This document shows, one piece after another, positions 1 through 6,967 of a DNA stretch of 44,308 nt. Each line of letters begins with the position of its first letter. The first letter of the stretch is position 1. The notes beneath the pieces are model-generated. The model was not told the origin of the DNA. It saw only the letters and a list, made by a program, of their open reading frames with translations, and did no database searches. The position numbers were made by a program, and so were the translations under genes. The stretch is from Desulfonatronospira sp. (GTDB taxonomy: Bacteria > Desulfobacterota > Desulfovibrionia > Desulfovibrionales > Desulfonatronovibrionaceae): NCBI GenBank assembly GCA_007125075.1, contig SLDX01000090.1:1-44308 (forward strand), read 5' to 3'.

Positions 1-17
1 TCATGTTTGACATGAAA
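1..17. repeat. Palindromic intergenic motif, copy 1
   Basis: The first 15 bases form an interrupted palindrome: TCATGT, a 3-base spacer, then ACATGA. The same 15 bases, and 17 with the following AA, recur at 21984-22000, also between genes. This copy ends 56 bp before the pgeF start, a plausible operator position. No matching regulator is recognised, so a binding role is inference. Confidence 0.4.
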
Positions 18-72
18 TGGGTAAAAATTGCTTATCCTTTAAATAAACAGTTAAAATGAATACATTTTAGAC

Positions 73-819
73 ATGAATGGGCCTCAATATATACGCTTTG
101 CATTTCCAGGGCTGGGAAAAGTGTGCTGCATATTTGGAACCAGGCTGGGGGGGGTCAGTTCAGACGTATATGCTGAATTAAATGTTTCTCTTGAGGTTGG
201 TGATGAGCCTGAAAATGCTGCAGTCAACCGTGAAGTTCTGAAAAAAGAACTGGATTTGAAGGCTTGGACAGAGTTGAAGCAGGTACATGGAGACAGCATT
301 TTGTTCGACCCTTCAGAGGATTTACTCAAGGGTGCAGGCACTGAAGGTGACGGCATAGCTCTTTCCGGGCCAGGGGAAGGAGCTTTAATAAAGACCGCTG
401 ACTGCCAGCCAATATTTGTGGCCCATGAATCTGAAAGATACGTCCTGGCCATGCATTGCGGATGGAGGGGCAACAGGATGAAATTTCCGGAAACCGGGAT
501 CCGGGCTTTTTGTTCGCACTTCGGTCTGCCGCCTGCAGAGCTTATGGCTGTTCGCGGACCCAGTCTTGGACCCTGCTGTGCACGCTTTCATTCTTTTGAT
601 GAACATTGGAGTGCCGAATTTGCTGAATATTATAATACCGAAACCAGAAATATGGATCTGTGGTTACTCACTCGGGACCAGCTGATCCGGGCAGGGCTGC
701 ACCCGGAAAATATCTTTTCCCTGGATCTCTGCACCAGATGCCGGGAAGACCTTTTCTTTTCCTACCGCCGGGAAACGCTGTGCGGCAGGCAGGGTAACAT
801 CATATTTTTCAAGGAATAA
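73..819 (+). CDS. pgeF: PgeF/YfiH family purine nucleoside phosphorylase-like (multicopper-oxidase-fold) protein
   Basis: This 248-residue protein has the signature of the YfiH/PgeF (Cu-oxidase_4, DUF152) family. The metal-binding His-Cys-His set is visible as H72 (QVHGD), C111 (TADCQP) and H128 (HCGWRG). The C-terminal SYRRE and GRQGN blocks are also family hallmarks. Members are cytoplasmic enzymes that phosphorolyse or deaminate purine nucleosides, and some are linked to peptidoglycan quality control. Length is normal for the family. The start is the first ATG after an in-frame stop; no strong ribosome-binding site is visible. The gene stands alone, and the nearest plus-strand gene is over 400 bp downstream. 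Family assignment is firm; the precise substrate is not evident from sequence. Confidence 0.9.
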   Translation: MNGPQYIRFAFPGLGKVCCIFGTRLGGVSSDVYAELNVSLEVGDEPENAAVNREVLKKELDLKAWTELKQVHGDSILFDPSEDLLKGAGTEGDGIALSGPGEGALIKTADCQPIFVAHESERYVLAMHCGWRGNRMKFPETGIRAFCSHFGLPPAELMAVRGPSLGPCCARFHSFDEHWSAEFAEYYNTETRNMDLWLLTRDQLIRAGLHPENIFSLDLCTRCREDLFFSYRRETLCGRQGNIIFFKE

Positions 820-1234
820 GCGTGGTGAACTCTCATGCTCGGCAACAAAATCTCTTTATATTCTTCCTGAAAAAAATCAGGATGAGAGTTGCAAGGCTGT
901 AATCTAACTTCACGGATTCAGGTTAAAATATTGATCACCACCTGAGATGATTCTTTTTTCCGCCGCGCCAATGCTGGACGTCTTTCCTGGTCTGAAGAGA
1001 GAGTTTTTTTATTATCATTTAAGGACCTTGGTTCTTTTCTTCGGCCGGATTTTTCAATGAGATAGCTGAATATAATATGAATTATTCCACCATTCAGTTC
1101 TGGTTCAGAAACTATCTCAGCTGAACTTGCCAATATTTTATTGATCTCTGAAAATAGCATATTATTATTGTTAAAGACGGTAAAAAATCATGCTGATATT
1201 TAGTTTAACTGCTTGAAAAAATCGGGGGTGGAGT
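820..1234. other. 415-bp intergenic region with a two-part stem-loop
   Basis: No convincing gene is present. Directly after pgeF is a nested structure: bases 828-836 (AACTCTCAT) pair perfectly with 882-890 (ATGAGAGTT), enclosing a small hairpin made by CCTGA (866-870) and TCAGG (877-881). No T-run follows, so it is not a classical intrinsic terminator; it may protect the pgeF 3' end. An 80-codon minus-strand frame (918-1160) lacks a ribosome-binding site and recognisable similarity and was not called. The remainder is AT-rich and probably holds the promoter of the gene at 1235. Confidence 0.4.
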
Positions 1235-1945
1235 ATGCCAAAAATTTTATTTCAATTGTCATGTTTGATCGTTGGACTTGGAATTTCATTTTCATGCGTA
1301 TATGCCGGTCAGTTCGGACCGCCTGTTTCCTTTCAGGCCGATTATGTGCAGATCATTGATAATGAGGAACACACCGGAAAGTATTCTGCAGGACCCGAAG
1401 GAATACGTATGGAGGGTGAGATGGATGGGGAAGAGCATCTGGTTATCATCAACTTTTCCAGGGGCTTGACATGGGTGGTTATGGAGGAGGAAAAAGTTTA
1501 CTATGAGATGCCCCTTGGGCCTGATGCTCATGAAGATTTTGCCCGTGTATGCCCGGAGCTGACCCAGGAGGAAACAATGGTCGGCACAGAAACAATGAAC
1601 GGGCGCAGCGTGCAGAAATGGCACTGCGAGAAATGGGACGGTTCAGTGGACAAAGTCTGGTACGATACCCGGCTGCGCATGCCAGTTAAAGCGGAAGAAA
1701 ACGGGGATGTTTTTGAATTGCGCAATATTGAAGAGACTGATCTTCCCGCGGATGCTTTCGAGGTTCCCGAAGGTTATGAACGGATTACCATACCCGGAAT
1801 GGAGTTTGATGGATCTTTTTTTGATTCCGGAGAGCAGGAAGGAGATTTTTTTGGAGGAGCTTTTCAGGACATGGTTCCAAATGAGGTAATGGATGATAAA
1901 GGTGAGGGTCTGCTTGACAATTTCAGGGAAATTTTCAATCGTTGA
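1235..1945 (+). CDS. Exported DUF4412/LolA-fold-like protein of unknown function
   Basis: The protein has 236 residues. The first 24 form a Sec signal peptide: one Lys, a hydrophobic core (residues 5-21) and a small-residue site near VYAG. The mature part is acidic and beta-rich, with paired statements of 'expression, modified value, matched target' typical of DUF4412 or outer-membrane-lipoprotein-sorting-like domains, such as the WHCEKWDG and VWYDTRLRMPVKAE segments. The tail (190-236) is rich in Gly, Phe and Asp and probably disordered. A GGTGGAG ribosome-binding site lies 5-6 bp before the ATG. The next gene also encodes an exported protein on the same strand, 92 bp downstream. Periplasmic location is well supported; function is unknown. 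Confidence 0.7.
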   Translation: MPKILFQLSCLIVGLGISFSCVYAGQFGPPVSFQADYVQIIDNEEHTGKYSAGPEGIRMEGEMDGEEHLVIINFSRGLTWVVMEEEKVYYEMPLGPDAHEDFARVCPELTQEETMVGTETMNGRSVQKWHCEKWDGSVDKVWYDTRLRMPVKAEENGDVFELRNIEETDLPADAFEVPEGYERITIPGMEFDGSFFDSGEQEGDFFGGAFQDMVPNEVMDDKGEGLLDNFREIFNR

Positions 1946-2037
1946 GCAATAATTTCCCGTCTCGTGAGCAAGACTAGCGCGGGCAATCAGGCCTTGGCAA
2001 TGAGGGTTTTGGGCAATCAACCAAAGGTAGGCTGAAC

Positions 2038-2586
2038 ATGAAGACAATGATTCGATTTTTTGTGGTTGTGCTTTTGATTCTGGGAATGAATTCGCTTGTT
2101 TTTGCTCTGGAACCTATCGCGCCTATGATCAAGGTCAGTGATAAGCCCTCAGGGATATTTGAAGAATTAACGCAGGAGCAGTGGAATCAGCTTCTGGAAA
2201 CAATGCTTGCTGAAGAAAGGATACCTTCCAAAGAAGAGGTTGGGGTGCCCGCGCCTCCAGAATCCTATTATATGGGAGTTGGCAGCATTCAGGACATGGA
2301 TTATGTAAACCTGGTTTCCATGGAATCACCAGAGAAAATAATGAGCTTTTACATGGATATGCTGGGTGAAATGCCCGAATGGCAATGGAGCGAGGAGTTC
2401 AATATATTTTATAAGGCTGATGGAGAAATGAATATTGAAAGACTAATGTCCTTCTCTATTCCGGTCATTGAAGTCAAGGAAGTTTCTGATGATGATCCCT
2501 TTGCCGAACTTATGTTTGCCCATGTAGACGCAGAGGTCCGGGCGGGCTTGAAAACACTGGTGCAGATCACTTATTCTTCCAGGTGA
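2038..2586 (+). CDS. Small exported protein of unknown function
   Basis: The protein has 182 residues with a clear Sec-type signal peptide: Lys and Arg at positions 2 and 6, a hydrophobic core at 7-22, and a likely cleavage near FALE at residue 24. The mature chain is acidic and has no Cys or recognisable catalytic motif. I do not recognise the family. It lies 92 bp behind another exported protein on the same strand and may be cotranscribed with it. The start ATG overlaps a second Met codon at position 4 of the protein; the first was taken. Base composition matches the surroundings, so it is probably a genuine native gene. Confidence 0.65.
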   Translation: MKTMIRFFVVVLLILGMNSLVFALEPIAPMIKVSDKPSGIFEELTQEQWNQLLETMLAEERIPSKEEVGVPAPPESYYMGVGSIQDMDYVNLVSMESPEKIMSFYMDMLGEMPEWQWSEEFNIFYKADGEMNIERLMSFSIPVIEVKEVSDDDPFAELMFAHVDAEVRAGLKTLVQITYSSR

Positions 2587-2844
2587 AAATTGCTTGTCGC
2601 ATTACTCTCCAATAAGACGCAAGATCTCCACTGCTTTTTGAACTGCGCCTGGATCCGGACGGAAAATGCCTTGATTTCCGCAGCCTGAGATTTGAGAATC
2701 AAATCTTTGGAAACCTGAACAGATGGTTATCTATACTGCAGGTGGACAGCAATGATCTGAGGCAGTGTAAGGCTCAAGCTGAATGTCAGACTAAGGGAGA
2801 AAGAAGTAAGTGATCAATCACGCCAAAACTTCATAGGTTCGTGG

Positions 2845-3510
2845 ATGAGCAATAAGTTCGGAATTATTTTCGATCTTGACGGTACTCTGCTGGACACCCT
2901 TGAAGATCTGGCCGATTCTGTGAACATGGTTCTGTCCAGACATGGTCTGCCGGAGCATCCTGTGGATGCCTACCGCAATTTTGTCGGCAGCGGCATGCCC
3001 GTACTCGTCCGCAGAGCTCTGCCCGAAGAGGTACAGGACGAGGACCACTTCAATCAGTGCCTGGAAGAGGTAAGACAGGAATATTCCAGGCGCTGGGCAA
3101 ACAAAACAGCTCCCTATCCCGGCATTTTACAGGCTCTTGAAGCCCTTGCCGCTTCGGGCATACCCATGGCTGTTCTGTCCAACAAGCCCCATGAGGCGAC
3201 CGTTAAAACAGTTGCTCATTTTTTTGATATTTCACTTTTTAAAATCGTTCAAGGCGCAAGTCCCAGCAGACCTCTCAAGCCTGATCCTTCTGCGGCCCTG
3301 ACCATAACCGGGGATCTGGGGCTGGAAAAAGAGAGTGTTTATCTGCTGGGCGATTCCGATGTGGATATGTTTACTGCCAGAAATGCGGGAATAATAGCTA
3401 TGGGAGCAGCCTGGGGTTTCAGGGGAAGAAAAGAGCTTCAGCAGGCAGGAGCGGTGTGTGTGCTGGAGCATCCTCAGGATTTGATCGATTTTTTCAGATA
3501 CAGAGTCTAA
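2845..3510 (+). CDS. gph: HAD-superfamily hydrolase, phosphoglycolate phosphatase-like
   Basis: The 221-residue protein carries all HAD motifs in order. Motif I is DLDGTLLDT near residues 10-18, with the nucleophile and acid/base Asp. Motif II is the Ser of VLSNKP near 120-125. The Lys of LKPDPS is near 148, and motif III is GDSDVD near 169-174. A C1-type helical cap fits the 20-80 region. Family members dephosphorylate 2-phosphoglycolate formed during DNA repair or oxygenase side reactions, or other small phosphomonoesters. Length matches Gph and PpaX-type enzymes. The start ATG follows a weak GTGG ribosome-binding site. The gene converges on the regulator at 3675. Fold is certain; exact substrate is not. 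Confidence 0.85.
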   Translation: MSNKFGIIFDLDGTLLDTLEDLADSVNMVLSRHGLPEHPVDAYRNFVGSGMPVLVRRALPEEVQDEDHFNQCLEEVRQEYSRRWANKTAPYPGILQALEALAASGIPMAVLSNKPHEATVKTVAHFFDISLFKIVQGASPSRPLKPDPSAALTITGDLGLEKESVYLLGDSDVDMFTARNAGIIAMGAAWGFRGRKELQQAGAVCVLEHPQDLIDFFRYRV

Positions 3511-3674
3511 CAAAGTTGAATTCAGAACAATTTTTAGTCACGACACATGCCATCCGTCTTGATCAGGCCCTGGCATGATTATTCGTTCTGCATGTCATTA
3601 CAACGGGCTTCTCTGATCTCTCAGCCCGCAAAAATAATGTCTGCAGGCGAACCAAAGCAGGCTGTCCCAGGAGA

Positions 3675-5060
3675 TTAATCGGTACTTATGTTATAGTACT
3701 TGAGTTTTCGGTAAAGATAGCTGCGCTCCAGGCCGATGGCATCAGCCAGTCTGCTTACGTTGCCCCCGAATTCCTTGAGCTTGAGATCCAGAAATCTGGC
3801 TTCAAACATTGATCTGGCCTGCTTGAAATCCTGCGGAAGATCGTTTTGTTCAGTGACTGAAAATTCAAAGTTCTGTTCCGGATTGACTTGAGCCGCTTCC
3901 TTGATTTGTCCCGGAAGCATGTCCGAAGCTATCTCCATGCCTTGATAAAGGATATACATTCTTTCCACGAAATTTTTAAGTTCACGCACATTTCCGGGCC
4001 AGGGAAGCTTCTGCAGAATGCTGATGGCTCCAGGACTGAAGCTGAGGGGCTTGAAATTATGCTCCTGGCTGAGAAGAGAGACGAACTCCTCAAGAAGGAC
4101 AGGAATATCCTCACTTCTGTCCCGCAAAGGAGGAAGAACCAAAGGAAAGACATTCAGCCGGTAGAAAAGGTCATCCCTGAAATTACCCTTTTTGATTTCC
4201 TGCAGCAGGTCCTTATTAGTCGCGGCTATGACCCGGACATCCACGTTTATGGTCCTGTGCCCGCCTACGCGCTCAAAGCTCTGTTCCTGCAGGATGCGCA
4301 AAATCTTGGCCTGGGTCTTCAGGCTCATGTCCCCGATTTCATCCAGAAACAAAGTGCCTTCGTCAGCCAGCTCAAACTTGCCCTGTTTGGAGTTTGAAGC
4401 CCCGGTAAAGGATCCTTTTTCATGGCCGAAAAGTTCCGATTCGATGAGTTCTTCAGGAATGGCCGCGCAATTGACCGCAATCAGAGGATGATCAGCCCGT
4501 TTGCTCTTAAGGTGCAGGGATCTGGCCACAATCTCCTTGCCTGTTCCGTTTTCACCGGAAATGAGCACCCAGGCTTCGGTGGGGGCTACCTGTTCAATAT
4601 TGCGTTTCAGTTCCTGAATTAGTCTGGAATTTCCGGTTAAGTTGCGGACCTCGGAAGTCTTGCTGCTCAAACGCAGCTTGCGGTTTTCTCTTCTTAGTCT
4701 TGAGAATTCCAGGGCCTTTTCCGAGGTGATCAACACTTTTTCCAGGGAAAGAGGCTTTTCTATGAAATCAAAGGCTCCGCTCTTGATCGCCTGGACAGCT
4801 GTCTGGATGTTGCCGTGGCCGGAGATCATGACTACCGGCACGTAAGGATGGGAGTCGCGGATCCGGTCCAGGACTTCGAGTCCGTCCATTCCAGGAAGCC
4901 ATATGTCCAGAAGGACAAGGTCAACTCCGGGACCAAGATGCCTGAGGCCCTGTTCCCCGCTCTCGGCCTCCAGAATACGATATCCTTCGTCTTCCAGGAT
5001 GCCTCTAAGAGACAGTCTGATATCCTGTTCGTCGTCTATGATTAAGATGCTGCCGGGCAT
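3675..5060 (-). CDS. Sigma-54-dependent NtrC-family response regulator (NtrX-like)
   Basis: The 461-residue protein has a receiver domain (residues 3-120; phosphoacceptor D52, acidic pocket D9/D10, Lys102). An AAA+ sigma-54 interaction domain follows, with Walker A GENGTGKE at 169-176, the GSFTGA loop that contacts sigma-54, Walker B FLDEIGD, and an arginine-finger region. A C-terminal Fis-type helix-turn-helix (about 425-461) begins GGNVSRLADAIG. GSFTGA replaces the commoner GAFTGA and is a tolerated variant. The domain order and C-terminal signature resemble NtrX. No histidine kinase lies beside it; the partner must be elsewhere. It is transcribed 54 bp behind the HD-domain gene at 5115 and probably shares its transcript. 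Confidence 0.88.
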   Translation of the reverse strand: MPGSILIIDDEQDIRLSLRGILEDEGYRILEAESGEQGLRHLGPGVDLVLLDIWLPGMDGLEVLDRIRDSHPYVPVVMISGHGNIQTAVQAIKSGAFDFIEKPLSLEKVLITSEKALEFSRLRRENRKLRLSSKTSEVRNLTGNSRLIQELKRNIEQVAPTEAWVLISGENGTGKEIVARSLHLKSKRADHPLIAVNCAAIPEELIESELFGHEKGSFTGASNSKQGKFELADEGTLFLDEIGDMSLKTQAKILRILQEQSFERVGGHRTINVDVRVIAATNKDLLQEIKKGNFRDDLFYRLNVFPLVLPPLRDRSEDIPVLLEEFVSLLSQEHNFKPLSFSPGAISILQKLPWPGNVRELKNFVERMYILYQGMEIASDMLPGQIKEAAQVNPEQNFEFSVTEQNDLPQDFKQARSMFEARFLDLKLKEFGGNVSRLADAIGLERSYLYRKLKYYNISTD

Positions 5061-5114
5061 GTCTTGTGAAAAAAGTTTAATGGATTAATGGTTTGGCTTC
5101 TGATGTAGCCGTAT

Positions 5115-5930
5115 TTACCCATTCTGTCCAGTAGCTCTCCTTTCAAGATGAAAAAGTAATTTGTTCTGCAGGCCCAGCATTTCCCGGTTCCGGGGAAGCA
5201 TTTCAAAGATGGTGTGCACATAGCCCGCGTCAATTATTCTGGAACAGGAATAACTGTAGTTTAGATCATAAACCCAGGAGGCCAGAAGCAGCAAAAAATC
5301 ATTTTTATGGCGCATCAGGTTATAATCGGCCATTTGTCCGGATTTTACCTGGTCAAGAATTTGAGGATTGATCATATTCTGATTGTCCAGGTTCAAGGTG
5401 ATTTTGTTGCTTTCTTCTGTATTCTGAGACACGCTGGTGATTATAATGGGAAAAATGTCCAGCTTGTCCGCGTCGCGCACCGCTCTGGAAATTAAACTCA
5501 AATCCCGGGACAGACCTGCAGGCACTGATCTGCGGTTGTGGTAAAGAACTGCCAGGTAGACGATTTTCCTGTCCCTGTCGCTCAAATTGAACAGAGTGCG
5601 CCGGCTATGGAGGATCCTGACGCTGAGCCGGGCATGGTTAACTGAGAGCCTGTCATTGAATGTGTTGTATCTGATGTATTGCTCAAAGCGACCCAGATCA
5701 TGGAAAAGGGCCGCCAGGGATACCAGAAATTTAAGCCTGTTATCAAAGCCTTCTGAATGTGCCAGCTCACGGGCAAGCTCCATGACCCTGAGGCAATGCT
5801 TTTTTTTCAGCAGGCAATTATGATCTCCTGGTACTGCCAAATCCGTAAAGCTTCCGGCATAGCGCTCAAAATATTCCACATATGCTTCAATATCCGGTAT
5901 CCTCTCAAAATTCAGCTGATCATTGCGCAT
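5115..5930 (-). CDS. HD-domain metal-dependent phosphohydrolase-like protein
   Basis: The 271-residue protein contains an HD domain in its N-terminal half. Candidate metal ligands are H45, the H77-D78 doublet in FHDLGRF, H99, H131 in YHNRR and D153/D155 in RDADKLD. These match the spacing seen in uncharacterised HD proteins related to YfbR/SpoT-type hydrolases. No signal peptide, membrane segment or nucleotide-sensing domain is seen, so it should be cytosolic. The substrate is unknown. It is the promoter-proximal gene of a two-gene unit with the sigma-54 response regulator, which hints at a signalling or nucleotide-turnover role. It is divergent from ku across about 185 bp. Confidence 0.75.
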   Translation of the reverse strand: MRNDQLNFERIPDIEAYVEYFERYAGSFTDLAVPGDHNCLLKKKHCLRVMELARELAHSEGFDNRLKFLVSLAALFHDLGRFEQYIRYNTFNDRLSVNHARLSVRILHSRRTLFNLSDRDRKIVYLAVLYHNRRSVPAGLSRDLSLISRAVRDADKLDIFPIIITSVSQNTEESNKITLNLDNQNMINPQILDQVKSGQMADYNLMRHKNDFLLLLASWVYDLNYSYSCSRIIDAGYVHTIFEMLPRNREMLGLQNKLLFHLERRATGQNG

Positions 5931-6104
5931 GTCTTCATCACTAATTCATAATCAAGTAAAGGACAATATTTCAGCCTTAAGGGTTTTTTCTCTCTTCCGT
6001 AGTCTCCTCGAAAAATGCCGCGTTTTATTGTCCATCCTCCTGCCTGCATTATTATTAAAGTAGTAAATCAAAACTGAATTTTTCAAGCGCTGAACAAAAT
6101 GTGC

Positions 6105-6110
6105 GGGAGG
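6105..6110 (+). promoter_or_regulatory. Ribosome-binding site that fixes the ku start
   Basis: GGGAGG lies 5 bp before the ATG at 6116. A GTG at 6101 in the same frame would place the initiation codon upstream of and overlapping this site, so the ATG at 6116, encoding MPKPFWKG, is the better start. Confidence 0.7.
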
Positions 6111-6115
6111 AAGTG

Positions 6116-6886
6116 ATGCCAAAGCCGTTCTGGAAAGGAGCCATTAGTTTCGGTATGGTGGCTATCCCTGTACGCATGTCCATTGCCACGCAAAGCAAGC
6201 AGCCCAGCTTTCGTTTTCTGCACCGTAAGTGTCACACAAGGCCAAAACAGGTCCTGTACTGTCCCAAAGATGATGAATACATTTCCAGAGCTGATACCGT
6301 GCGCGGGTATGAATACGCCAAGAATCAATACGTGGTCTTCGAGGATGAGGACTTTGACAAAGTCCCGGTCAAGACTTCGCACAGTATTGATATAAAGGGG
6401 TTTGCCCGTATTGATGAGATAGATCCGATCTATTACGAGGGCAGCCATTATCTCGAACCCGAGGAGATGGGTTTGAAGCCGTTCCTAATGCTTAAAAACA
6501 TACTTGAGAAAAAGGAACTGGCCGGCATCGCCAAAGTTGCCTTTCAGCGCCGGGAACATCTTTGCTGTCTGCGTCCTTTTGAAGAAATTATGGCCCTGCA
6601 TACGATCAACTACCAGGAAAACATACTTTCTCCTGAAGATATGGCTCCAAAGGAGGTCGAGCTGGACGACGCGGAGATGGATATGGCGGCCAAACTTGTG
6701 GACGCCATGACCACGGGATTTCAGCCTGAAAAATATCATGATGAGTACGCCGTTGCTCTGCAGGAACTGGTTGAAGCCAAGCTGCAGGGCATCGAGCCTG
6801 AAGTCCCGGAAGAACCTAAAGCGGAAATAAAGGATCTTATGGAGGCTTTAAGGGCCAGTGTGGAGGCTGCCACCAAAAGCCAGTGA
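6116..6886 (+). CDS. ku: Bacterial Ku, DNA double-strand-break end-binding protein
   Basis: Starting at ATG 6116 the product has 256 residues, normal for prokaryotic Ku. It opens with the family hallmark W-K-G-A-I-S-F-G-M-V-A-I-P-V, and includes the CPKDDEY block and the IDPIYYEGSHYLEP segment of the beta-barrel ring. Homodimeric Ku encircles broken DNA ends in the cytoplasm and recruits LigD for non-homologous end joining. The C-terminal tail (about 225-256) is charged with mixed Lys and Glu, where family members contact LigD. ligD begins 81 bp downstream on the same strand, so the pair is a standard two-gene NHEJ unit. It is divergent from the HD-domain gene. Confidence 0.95.
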   Translation: MPKPFWKGAISFGMVAIPVRMSIATQSKQPSFRFLHRKCHTRPKQVLYCPKDDEYISRADTVRGYEYAKNQYVVFEDEDFDKVPVKTSHSIDIKGFARIDEIDPIYYEGSHYLEPEEMGLKPFLMLKNILEKKELAGIAKVAFQRREHLCCLRPFEEIMALHTINYQENILSPEDMAPKEVELDDAEMDMAAKLVDAMTTGFQPEKYHDEYAVALQELVEAKLQGIEPEVPEEPKAEIKDLMEALRASVEAATKSQ

Positions 6887-6967
6887 TTTGTCAATTCAGA
6901 TTATGCTGTTAAAAGCTAAATCACAACGCCGATAAAAAGAACGGTTAGTGCAAATTAGAATTATCAT

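Noticed and set aside
918-1160. 80-codon minus-strand frame
   Set aside because: It has no ribosome-binding site and no recognisable domain, and is in an AT-rich promoter region. Not supported as a gene.
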